This document shows positions 12,836 to 23,901 of a stretch of 64,000 bases of DNA, piece after piece. The DNA is from Clitopilus passeckerianus (Eukaryota > Basidiomycota > Agaricomycetes > Agaricales > Entolomataceae): positions 558,001 to 622,000 of the forward strand of contig CALYLX010000127.1 in the NCBI GenBank assembly GCA_944990035.1, written 5' to 3'. The stretch's first letter is position 1, and every line of letters starts with the position of its first letter. The notes beneath the pieces were generated by a model. The model worked only from the letters and a program-made list of their open reading frames with translations, made no database searches and was not told the origin of the DNA. Position numbers and translations under genes: made by a program.

Positions 12836-14533
12836 CTAGTCGTAATAAGTGATAGTTTGAATTTGTTCCATTAAAGCCTTCCGAGAACGCTTTTGCTCTT
12901 CGGGGTCGTTAATACTTTGGCTCATATTGGAAACGGCCACCTCAAATTCTTCTAAGGTCTTGATATATTCATGATACCCCTCAGGGAGTGGGTCCTCCAC
13001 GTCGATCCCCAAGACAAGGATATCACAGGTCTGATCTCTCCTTCTCCGAACGAAATCCGCAACTTTAGGCCACAACCTGGGATCCCGACCATCATCGCGG
13101 TTCAAACAGTATATGGTGTCGACCTCCGGAAGCAAAATCCCTAACCGATGTTTCAGAAAATCCACTTTCGAGAATGAAACCTGCTAACTGACCTGCAATA
13201 TCATCTTTAGCATTCGGATCCGGGTCAAAAGCTGAGAGGAAGGCTGCGAGCCAATCGATCCATATAGTCACCGTACGAGTAAACGGCGCAAGAATAGCAC
13301 GAAAAATGGCCTGGTCATATTCTTCCTCCCTGTCGAGGACACATGAAGTTCTTCGGCATTCCCAAGCCCTTTCATCCAAACTGTTGGAGATGGATCGAAG
13401 GCGCGAAAATGCCAATCATCCTCGTCCGGCGTCCAAAGCTGAAGTTGAAGACGGAAACCCCCCTCGTCCTGAACATAAACGTTGAAAGTGGAGTTGGCGA
13501 CGGTTACGTCGACCCTGGTCAACTGCTTCTCTTGGGCAACGTAGTTGTGGTTTGTCGAGAGGTAGGTGGAGATGGCATGCCAATCAGCGCCCGGCTCTGC
13601 GCCCCGACATCGTAGAGAGAGATTTGCCGAAGTGGGAAACTTGACATTCATCAAGAAATCCACGCATTCTCCGATGTGTCTATCGAGATCGAGCGAGTCG
13701 AGGTGAGGAAGGTGGACCGGTTCGACGTTTGGACCTACTCTGGCGCCGCCTTTGATCCAATCGTCGAGCCTTAACTCCTGAAGCTTAGGCATTTCTCGGA
13801 GGATGTCGAGCCACTCCTTAGTCGTAGTTGGAGGCGTGTAGGGCTTCTCAGCGTTGAAACTAGCTTCAAGTCTCAGCAAATTGGAGAACGATTGCCGTGT
13901 GACGTCGATGCCGAACTTCATGTTGAAGAGTTTGACTTCTTCCAAGTGGTTGTCGTTAGAAAGGAAAGGGACACTAAGCATGTGTGTTTGATCAGGGTCT
14001 TCTCCGTAGAAGCAACCTTTATTGAGCTCGAAGTTGAGTATCTTCAGTTGAGGTGCACGCCCACGCAGCTGTTCCTCGAAATAAGATATCGCGGGGGCAT
14101 AGTCCTGGGCTTGCACTACAATATTCAATTCACCAACTCGATGAAGGTTCGTGAATAATAGTTCTACGTTTGGTGTAGGGCTGAAGGGACGTCGTGTTTG
14201 CTGCCAGTATTCGTTGGGATCATTTGGGTTCGGAAAGTTGACTTTGGCGACGACGGGAAGTAGACCAGATCGGTCTAGCATTAGCTGAACCCACTTGTCG
14301 TAGCTTCTGGTGCCATGTTTGCCAAAGTCGGCGACATCGTGCCAGAGGAAGGGGCACGAGAGAGCTGCATCCCTCCATTGTTTGCAGACTTGAGATGCAT
14401 TCTTCAGGTTGGTGACAATGGCGGCTTGGTCCTGATAAAGAAATGGTTCCCCTTTATTATAGAGAAATATCTTTGAAAGTAGCTCGAGGGGTGCTATGGC
14501 TGCCAATGATTGCCTCCGGGTCGAGAAAGACAT
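12836..14533 (-). CDS. F-box-like protein, paralog of the gene at 41170
   Basis: The N-terminus APLELLSKIFLYNKGEP followed by NASQVCKQWRDAALS and PFLW is a divergent F-box of the type that recruits SCF ubiquitin ligase. The rest (about 500 residues) is an irregular leucine-rich region that would bind the substrate. I chose the ATG at 14533 because it aligns with the paralog; 14611 is an upstream alternative. An intron of 52 nt separates DDIAG from ILLPEVDTI, at the same place and phase as in the paralog. The frame breaks near 13328-13330 (GGG on the coding strand); one missing base restores the reading. The only gap-free alternative is a 32-nt intron, too short for this genome. The aldo-keto reductase gene diverges from its 5' end. 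Confidence 0.75.
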
Positions 14534-14928
14534 CCTGCTCGAGTTGTGCTCGAGACGGGTAGGAAACCTCAGAGTGTTGAAATAATAGACCCAGTCCTTG
14601 AATATCGACATCAGCTGATATCAGTCCATAATTTTGGGGTCTCGGGCCTGGTTTCTTCAGGGCAGATGCTAAATTTCCAATTTTAATTGAACCGCGGGCC
14701 CAAGTGTTTTGGCTCGATGATATCACAGAAACAATGGCAACAATTGCGATTTGCTACGACGAACGGAGATGCGAGGGGGATGGCCATCAATCTAGAATTC
14801 GGCAACTTTGTCAGCACGATGTCTGTCAATGAGGCTCTTATGGCACCATCGAGCAACTCTCAAGGTAGTTCAAGCCTACGACGAGTCTGGTCTCCATCTT
14901 CTTCCGAACCACGTATAACACTCCTGAT

Positions 14929-16333
14929 ATGCCTTGGGAACCTCTCAAGCTGAACGATGGTACGAGGGTCAATCCCGTTAGAGCAAGAAATAGTTTCTGA
15001 ACCTGTGTCTGATAGGTCATACCATTCCAAGCATTGCGTAGGTCCCAGACACCTTTCGGGAGGTTCCTCTACTGAGGTCTTAAATATAGGTTTGGAACCT
15101 GGAAGATTGGAAATGGCCAAGGTCCTATCGACCAAGTTGACCAAGCAATCTCTGTCGGGTTTGATCACATAGGTGAGTACTAGTTCCGTGCTTCAGACCA
15201 TGAAACGCGGGATTCACCTCGGACTGTGAAGACACGGCCCAGATCTACAAGAATGAGGAAGAAGCTGGAATAGCTATCCGTGAGAGTGGCCTTGCTCGAG
15301 AAGACCTCTTCATAACCACGAAGTACTCCGGCTTGGATGGATTGGACATTCCCACCTCCATTCAAAACAGCCTCAAGAACGTATGTTTCAGGTCACTTAG
15401 TTTTAGTTGCTTTACTAACCTTTACTTAGCTGGGCGTCAGCTATGTTGATCTCTACCTAGTCCATCACCCTCGTATTGCAAAGCCGGATATTCCGACAGC
15501 ATGGAGGCAGATGGAGGAGGTTAAGGAGCAAGGACTGGCAAAGTGGGACATCATCAATCGTCTTGCCCTACCATTGCTAATTCGCTTGTTTCAGGAGCAT
15601 CGGTGTCAGTAACTTTGGCGTCCCAGAGCTGGAAATCCTCCTGGCCTCCGCTAAAATCAAGCCTGTCGCAAATCAGGTTTGTTCACCTATCCCTGTTTCA
15701 CACAAATATTCAAGTATCATCTTCGCCTTAGATTCTGCTTCATCCATATGTCTGGGCCCGTCAGAAGCCCGTTGTGGAATATGGTGCGAAGCATGGCATC
15801 ATCGCTGAAGCCTATAGCAGTCTCGCGTATGTTTTCCCCGTATTCCTCAGGCTCGGTCCGTTGGACCTTCCTCTAACACACCGCCATCTTCGCAGGCCAA
15901 TCACTCAGACCCCCGGCGGGCCCTTGGACAAACCCCTGTACAAGATAGCTGAAAAGCTCGACGTTACTGCGGACCAGGTCCTGTTCGCCTGGGTCAAATC
16001 CAAAGGGGCAGTAGTTGTCACGTATGTACCCGTTTTACTACCGCAGGAGAGCTCCGGTTTACTGGTTTATTGCAGTACCAGCTCAAAGAAGGCCAGATTG
16101 GAGGGTTATCTCAAAGCAGGCGACATTGGTATGTTTTATGATCCCCGTAGCTTCTTTCGCTCACGGAAAAAATAGAACTCTCCGAAGAAGACATCGAAGC
16201 ACTTGAAAAGGCGGGCAAGCATGGTTTGAGGCAGCTCACCGCTAAGACGATTATCCGACGGCTTGCGGTTGTGACGTTGTTCAGCGCAGCTGCTCTGGGC
16301 TTCTGCAGCCTTGCGGGGATTGACCTCATTTAG
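14929..16333 (+). CDS. Aldo-keto reductase with C-terminal membrane anchor
   Basis: Nine short exons splice to about 300 residues. The signature [18 protein letters not shown] opens the barrel. [16 protein letters not shown] supplies the catalytic Asp and Tyr, ITTKYSG the Lys and LYLVHHPR the His of the AKR tetrad. SIGVSNFG and FAWVKSKG complete the fold, and TSSKKAR contacts the NADPH adenosine phosphate in relatives. This predicts NADPH-dependent reduction of aldehydes or ketones, such as xylose-reductase-like or other small carbonyls; the substrate cannot be told. Unusually, the protein continues past the barrel with a hydrophobic helix ([20 protein letters not shown], about 16263-16320) that could anchor it in a membrane. 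All exon phases fit with no break. The first two exons are tiny (11 and about 7 codons) and support the ATG at 14929. Confidence 0.85.
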
Positions 16334-16841
16334 AATCGTCCATGAAGACCCTCGGCCTGCGAATGACCCATCTGTACTAGGATATGTATTCTTTGGTATT
16401 CGCCCTACTGGCCTTGATTCAGCGCTATCCCAATGCTATAAACGAATGATCATCTAACCAGTCCCCCAATCTGTCTCGTCGGGTTTTCCCAGGAGCAGCT
16501 GTGAGAACGAAGACCTCAGTAAGGTCCTGAGGGTTATCTTAAGCGCGTGGTCCTGACAGAATTGGATGGAAACCGAGAATAGTCTCAAAGAAGAACAAAG
16601 GCATTTCCAAATTCGTCATCGAGAAAATCTTGATCGAAGTGTTCATTGCTTGGATTGCTACTATACATCAGATTGTGTGCAAGTAATGATGTGTGTATGA
16701 ATGATGGAAAGAGAACACAGGGCAAAAGTTCAGAAAAGGAAAAGCGAAAGGGAATAATGATAGGGGAAAGGTCGAAGGTATGTGCAGAAGTCGAATGGCG
16801 AAATCGAAGGGCTGAATAGTCAGCTCTAATGAAAGAACGAA
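16334..16841. other. 3' flanks of convergent genes
   Basis: About 0.5 kb between the reductase stop and the F-box/LRR stop. No gene is supported. The last 250 bases are purine-rich on the plus strand. Confidence 0.5.
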
Positions 16842-18695
16842 TCAATAAGCAGTAATTGCCCGACTAGCAATGTAAGCATCGAAGATGGGGTCGTTGAATT
16901 CACCACCAGGCCGATATGGGTCTGGTAAAGAATCGAAATAATCGTCGAGATCACCCTCCTCAAGCTCGAGAGGCACTGATGCCTCCCTCACAATTTTCAA
17001 GGTCGTCCCAGCCCTTGAGACGTTGATAACGGCCTCAGAGGCATCCTCTCCGTCAAGAGCATCGACGTGAATGTCGATCTCTTTCAAGCCGCAACCGCCC
17101 TTTTCTGCCCTCTCCTGTGTCAATATCCCAACTCGTCGGATGAAGTCATGATCGGGTAGTGCTTCACATCCACGGATGCTCAACACTTGAAGATGAGGGC
17201 ATGGGCAAGTCGAGATGTCTTCTGGGTGTGGTAGGAGTGCCTTGACGTCTTCGACGGACATGTGGTCGAGTTCGAGACGCTGAAGGTCTGAGAGGGCTTC
17301 CAGGAAGACTTGGAGTTGAATAGGGCAGCACCGAACACCTTTTAGCGTCACACTCTCTAGATGAGGGAATGCGGCGTTGGAGGCATTGGTATCCTTCCCT
17401 TGAGAGCACTGTCCAGCGCATGGTTGACGAACGCGTCTGGTACCCATGCGAGTCTGGTTCTGGGGCGTTGAGAGCTTCTGTGAGGCGACGTATTCGAGAA
17501 GGGAGCTGGCGTCAATGGGATCGGGTTCTCCGGGATGGGCGGCATCTTCTAGCGAGAGTTGGCGAACACCAGGTGCTTCAAGCATCTCAAGGACGACTTG
17601 GCTTTCGTATGCAGTACGGTAGCCAAGGGTCAGATCCTGTAGAGCTGGAAGTGAAACGGGTTTGAACCCTTCGATCTCTAATCGCAAATCCACGCGGTCG
17701 ACTTCCTCGGGTATCGCAGGGCCGGAGCCATTAACTGTGAAGCTGGCGAGAGCAGGGACAGACTCCATTAGTTGATGGAATTCAGTAAAGGTGGGGCGAA
17801 CATCTAGTGAATGTGAACCAAGCTCGAGGGTTTGCAGGGTAGGAGTAGGGTTCGATGCGAATATTTGCGTGAGGGAGGACCAGTCAACGTGTACGCCACG
17901 CAGGGTCAATTTTCGCAGACGAGGGAGAAGGTTGAAGGAACGGGAAGGGTGGTGTCCAGCGAGATTGAAGAAGGCCGGTTCCTTCATTTGCGGAGGTTGG
18001 AAGGTGGGGGAATAGCTGATGAAGTCGTTGCATCGCATGAGGCTCAATGATTCCAAAGAAGGTGCACCGAATGCAGTGATGAAGGGCTGAATCTGGTTCA
18101 GAGCCAGAAACATAGGGGCCCATGTGTCTGTCAGTATATCGAGAGACCGCCATCTATGGAGGTGAGGAAGCAGACAGCTGATGGCTGATTTCATGTGGTC
18201 CGGCGAAAAGGGGGGAACATAGATGTCACAGTCTTCGCCATGGAGCGGAATCCTGGAAGGCGGTGAGTCAGAGTGATGCATGAGAGGAAATGGAAGTACT
18301 CACTCTGGTTCCGTGAAATCCCAATCTGGGTCTCGAGCGTCAATAAGGATGCTGAGGGGATAGTTTCGAGAAAGATTCAGGTAGTTTTGAAGGGGTTTGG
18401 TGTTGAGGATGCAGCAGCTCTCGTCTTCCTCGACCACTGTTTCTTGCAGCAGATCTAGCGAAACACAGATGTTCGTCCAAAGACCAGGTGTTGTGCGAGC
18501 AACGTTCCTCCATTGTCGGTTGATGCTGGCAAGCTGCAGTGGTATCTTTACGCTTTCTGAGGTAAGCCCCAAAGGTCGTGGTTGTCCTCTGCAAGAACTA
18601 TCGTCGAGCGGAGAATGGGTGGTGAGCAAGAGGATGTATGAGAGGATTTCTACAGGCAACGTTTGAATGGGAGAAGGTTGGGAATAGCGGACCAT
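16842..18695 (-). CDS. F-box protein with leucine-rich repeats
   Basis: Two exons with a 51-nt intron (18253-18303) encode about 600 residues without any break. The N-terminal F-box reads IQTLPVEILSYILLLTTHS, then INRQWRNVARTTPGLWTNI. The remainder shows repeated L-x-x-L-x-L blocks (LRKLTLRGVHVDW, LQTLELGSHSL, LQRLELDHMSV, LQVLSIRGCEAL) typical of LRR substrate receptors of SCF ubiquitin ligases. The C-terminus is acidic (LELEEGDLDDYFDSLPDP). This family is very large in mushrooms and the target is unknown. It is not close in sequence to the F-box gene at 12836. Confidence 0.85.
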
Positions 18696-19745
18696 CTTCG
18701 AGCGTCGGGGGAGAGGTGCGGATGCAAGATTAGCGTCGCAAAGGGAGCCTATATGTATCTGCCTCTTTGAGCAATGGCCATGAATCCTTTTGTCTCATGG
18801 GATCACTGGAGACAAAAGAGAATGCCAGATTAGGGTCGGCAGGTGAACGCATCATTTCGAGATCCATCGGGCTTTAGCATTGTCACTATTGTTTCGCTGG
18901 TCCGGCCCTGGTGGCCCTGCCCGTCTAACAGAAAGCGGGAATATTCCTGACAGGTGTTCCCAGCGTTTCTGGAGTTTTGGACACCGAAAAAGCCAAGCTC
19001 TCATTGTATTGGGCCCTGAGAACCGTCCGAGAGTGGCCAACACGCTCTGAACAGTGGCCACCATTAGCAACCAGGTTGGCCATCCGCCTGGAAAATGAAA
19101 TCAAGCCGGATCCGCGATGAGGTCGTTCACCATGGGCACACAAACCTGGACAACAAACGAAAGTGAAAACGGGGAAGAGGCTGATCAAAGTTTTGACAGC
19201 CGTTCCCTTTTAGGAAGGTCGGGTCACGCGGCTCGCAGATGGCCTCGTCCTGATCGTCCCGCTTGGGCTCCTCGTCAACGAGCATTGCGACGGTGAGACC
19301 CATATGTCCATTGAAAGCCACGATATATGGCGACGGACGGTCCAGCCTTGCTATTGCCACCTGCCACCACATACATTTGAGCCTGGCGAGCTCGGACAAG
19401 CCAAGGAGAAACGATAACTATAGCTACCTCTCACTCATCTGACCCACACCTGTCAAAGCGCACATGAACAATAAGAGTACATACATACAATTTATTCGAT
19501 TCGGCATAAATATACTAGTGTGCGTAGAAAAGAAGCGCCGAGACATTTTAGTGCGATTAGATGAATGATAGTCCATAAAAAGACATAAATAATCAGAATG
19601 AGAGCATTGTTAAAAACGAGGTTAAAAATAACAAAAAGATCGACGAAATGCCACACCAAGCTATCCCAGGTTGCAACCCACAGGACTGTACCCGGTGATA
19701 ACTCTGGATTTTCGCAACTTTTTCTACCCGAGACGCCCTCAATCG
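18696..19745. other. Intergenic region of about 1 kb
   Basis: No gene supported. It contains the promoter of the F-box/LRR gene at its left end and the 3' flank of the transcription factor at its right end. Minus-strand open stretches (18925-19399) have no domain or splice evidence. The part from 19480 to 19680 is AT-rich, as expected for a 3' UTR. Confidence 0.45.
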
Positions 19746-22700
19746 CTATGGTGAGGTCGTCAGCCCATGACCATGCTTGAGGAATCCTGGGCTGGTATCA
19801 AACGGCTCGTTGGTGCCATTGCTAGCCCCAGTCATATGATGTCCATGTTCAGGCGACTGTTGCTGGAGAGGTCCAGGTGGTAAGAATCCTCCACCGAACA
19901 ACTGCTGAACATCCACAGTATCATCAAACAATGCCATCATCTCTGCCGGGGACATGTACATCTGGGGTCGTCCCTCAACAGGTCCTGCATCCCCAATCCC
20001 GGTCCCGACGCCATGCCGAACGGAGTGGATGATTGTTGCTGGTGTTGATCCTCGCTTGCCCTAGAAACGTGGCCGAAGGTTGACGAAGACGCAGGTACTG
20101 ATACGCCACCGATACCACTCCCAGCCTGTCCCTGATTGGAGGACGGTACATTTACTGGAGCATTGGGGAAGGTTACGGCAGGCTGCTTCGGCACTTCATT
20201 ATAGAATTCCGAGGGAGAAACTCTCCGGGCTGCTATGATGCGACGGGGAATCTGTGCTGTGGGTGGACCTCGCGATCGAGGGTACCTTTTGCGGACTGGG
20301 CGAATCCAAGGTGGGCGGTTCGCAGCTTGCTGGCCTTCCCGGCGAGTTGTCTCCAGAGGGATTTGTGTTACTATGACAGAATTGAATGCAACCCGGACGA
20401 AGGCATTGAAGGAGCAAGTCGCGTGGTTTGCAAGCGGAAGCGCAAAAGGTGCGAGGGCGAAGGGTACGGATAGAGAGCAAGCAAAGATGTAATTCAATTA
20501 GGGTCGGCAAAGGTCAATAGATTAGAGTTGCACTCACGTCGACAAAATTCTTCCATGAGATCTCCCGACCTGAGGCCGCACACATAGCGACCACTGAACC
20601 GACGGAGCAACCCAACACAAGACCGAAGTGCGTCCAGGCCAGGGGGTATCAAATGCTGCAAGTCGTCCGTCTTGCAGCTGAGAAGAATCGCAACAAGTGT
20701 TCTTCCAGCTTGTGTCAATTGGTGAATCACGTGTACGCCATCTAAAACGAGCGAAAAAAGCGCGTCAGTCCAATGTTAGGGAACATAGTACAGGGCAGGT
20801 AAAACGCGAAACGCTAAAAAATTCTGGGGAGGAAGGAGCACGTACAGTATGTCATCAACCCTTTCTTCGCAATTTGCAAATGGGTCGTAATAATTTGCAA
20901 GGCAGAATTTTGAGCAGCGACCAAAGCGGCTTTCTCCTTTTCTCCAGGCAAATCCTCAGACCCTCCATTCGTCCTCTCAGCCATAAGCTCGGAGAATCTA
21001 TGTCGGTAGATCAAGAGCCGAACAAAATGTTCCGCACAATGTAACCTCTCGGCTTGTGTGAGTCGAATGGTGTCTTCACTGGCCAAAGTCTCTGGCGTGT
21101 GGGCCCAGTACGGTGGAATGCTCCTGTGTATTTCATCCAAAAGCGCCTCTTCGTCCCACATCTCCTTCATCCTCCGCGATGCCGACAGAACGTTCGCCGC
21201 TCTTGTCAAGAACGCCGAGGTCGAGTCCGTGTTCCTAGTAGGAGGCACATTCAAAACCGACTCTAGCACGACCATGATCCTCAAAGAACATATGAACGCG
21301 CTCAACCTGCATTCCGTTCCCGCAGGTGGTGTTCCAATGCCATCTCGAGTGATAAACTCGTCGTCAATCGCTAATGGCTCTCCAACATCACAATCCCTCA
21401 ACCGGATCATCGACGGCCTTCCAAAGTGTGCACACATCTGCTTGTCCCAGATGTAGACGCACCAGAAGGTACGTTTTCTGACCTCATCCTCGATAGGATC
21501 GAATAGGTCATACGTATCCGCACTGCGATGGAGACCGGCATCGATGCACATGGTAACTGCTTCCGCCAGTAACGATGCAGCTTTCGAGATTTTGCCCAAT
21601 CCCACTGCGTACACGGCCGCAATGAGGTTGGCTTGGATATTATAGAGGGTGGGTCGATCGGCGATGGGAAGGGTTCGGAGGCGCCCGAAGAGTTCGAACC
21701 ATTGGGTTCCAGCAGTGATACCGTCGCCTGGGGTTGTTCGGACTCTTGGGTCGTCGACATGCCTGGACGCCAGGCAGGAGATTGCGACTATGAAGGCCGC
21801 AAACCCCGGCTCACCCCACTTATTGGGGTTGCCATAATCCTGACGAAAACGGGAGTAAGTCAGGGTAAAGTATTCAGGAGTAATCATACTCACGGTCAAG
21901 AAAGATGGAACATGTAGGAAAGGAAGGATATAATAAGAGGTGGAGAGGTAACATTGGACCAGACTAAGAATACCAAGAGAAGCGCAGTTCAGCGGCGAGA
22001 TCGGAATGTATCTTGTCGAAATTAAACTTGCCTGTCCATGAGCTCGGGGACTATATATGATGTCATTAATCGCCATAAAGCTTGTGGGTTCACCGAAGTA
22101 CGTCGGGGAACACGATCAGGGAACCACTCGGTGTTGGTAGCATTGGCAGTGGTACCACCATTGGGTTGGGAGGGGCCGTACGCCCCGGGTGGATTTGAAC
22201 CTTCGCCATTATTCGGGGGTCGTACTGCATGGCGTTCTACCAGCAGATCCAAAACCGGCAATCCTGATGTTTCTCCTTGCCATCTTGTGTAGCCTTCATC
22301 GTCGAAGTAGAGATATGACGCCGATAGCGACATCTGTGAAGTCGCTTCTGCAAGCTCGTCAACCGTCATTTCTCCAGCGTCCAACGGCGACGCTAGCCCT
22401 GAAATCGAACCACGTCTCGGCGTATCTGACAAAGAGCCGAAATGTGTTGAAGGGTTGGTGAGAGGAAAGACATGAAGTGATGGAGGGGGTACGCCCGATG
22501 GGAACTGAGTGGGATATGCGAATGGTTGTATAGGACTTGTAGGGTTCTCGGATCCAGCTGATTGCTTTCCCGAGGATTTGAAGGTGGAACCATCCCTCCA
22601 GCTGCAAAAACGGCGGGAGGAATCGCCTGGATGAGAGTCTCAAGGTGATGCATCCGGTCCTCCAGTGTTGCAGTTCGCCTACCATGACGTCAAAAGATCC

Positions 22701-23113
22701 GTTGAGCTCGCTGTTCCATGCATCGTCGAGAATAGATCAAGCTAAGTGACTGACTTGGATTTATGAGGATGCGTCCTCTTCCCTGGCTCCTCAAACGTAC
22801 ATGCAGAGTTTGCAGTTAGGCACGCTTGGCATGGATGGCCCTCGTCGCATTTTATCCTTCTCCTCCTAGATGATCAAACAGGCATTGAATACCAGCTTTT
22901 AAGCAAAAGTTCTGCAAAGAAATACGGACCGACAACGATCACAGGCCCTACAACAGAACGAGTCAATCCCCTATACATATGACTCTCGTGACCATCCAAC
23001 ATACCTGCTCAGCTTGAACCTTCTCTCTTTCAGAAAAGATGTTGAGGGCCAGAACCCGGCGATCCCTGTTGTTGATCTTGAGCTTGAGATTCTGCAGTCG
23101 TTATTGGAGGCAT
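19746..23113 (-). CDS. Zn(II)2Cys6 transcription factor with fungal-specific regulatory domain
   Basis: The zinc cluster is split by an intron: RACDRC (about 22930-22947), then [17 protein letters not shown] and [11 protein letters not shown] (22762-22868), giving six cysteines with standard spacing. A short linker and coiled-coil ([16 protein letters not shown]) would mediate dimerisation. The middle homology domain contains [19 protein letters not shown] and [18 protein letters not shown] (fungal_trans type). The C-terminus is Gln/Pro-rich with an acidic stretch, probably the activation region. One intron (21964-22031) has a GC-AG border. Three frame breaks, each one missing base, lie at 23034-23037, 22594-22596 and 19964-19967. 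The block [17 protein letters not shown] is well conserved in mushroom homologs as I recall them. Target genes are unknown. The start at 23113 is provisional. Confidence 0.8.
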
Positions 23114-23901
23114 GATGAGAGTCGGAGGCAAGAAGCTATGCGGGGTCCAGGTACAGTGTTACAACTGTATACGCGCTACTATCCGCAATTTCTCAATGCA
23201 CATTTGATCAATCCACAGTTTCTATTCTGACTCAACAAAACAAGCCTCTTAAACCCTCGAACCGACTTTACCCGATGTACAAGGCAAATTTGTTACTCTT
23301 GTCCCTGTTTTGAGGTCGAATAAGCATCAGCAGACACTGGTTCCAGAATCTTTCTCTCCATTGGGTACGGTGCCGTCTGGTTCACCTTTGAGCCCACTTT
23401 GATTCTCCTGCCGCTAAAACCCATAGGGCAACCTGGGGCAACGCCACTCTTTTCGCAGTATTTCGTCAACAACATGGCCTTTCTTGGCGTTGAATCCCAC
23501 TGAATGTCTTCGAAGGGAAACCAGAAGTCGGATAAGTATAGCCGAATACCGATAAACTCTAAAATCACAGAGCGCTGATTGGAAGACCGTATCCCCGATG
23601 GTACACTCTATTCACAATTTCATTGTCATTCGATGCTTTTGGACAGTTAGTATGAGGAAAAATAGCCATGTACGTGTTGTCCGACCGAGGGCGAGATAGA
23701 GATATATACTAAATTAAAAGGAAACTATCTTCACTGCCAGTAATCAAAAAGGGTATTATGGCAAGGGTTGTAAAGAGATGCACATCTGAATAATAAGTCA
23801 CTAATAACGAGGAAAAGAGAAGCCTTAAGATCCAAAGACAACACGACGAAAAGAGGGATAGCACAGGGAAATGATAGAAAATAGAAGATAGAAGATGGAA
23901 T
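23114..23901. other. Intergenic region
   Basis: Promoter of the transcription factor on the left, 3' flank of the flippase gene on the right. A minus-strand open stretch at 23293-23568 has no feature I can support. Confidence 0.5.

Noticed and set aside
13308..13340. A 32-nt intron explaining the F-box frame switch
   Set aside because: Shorter than all other introns here; one missing base fits better and matches the pattern elsewhere.
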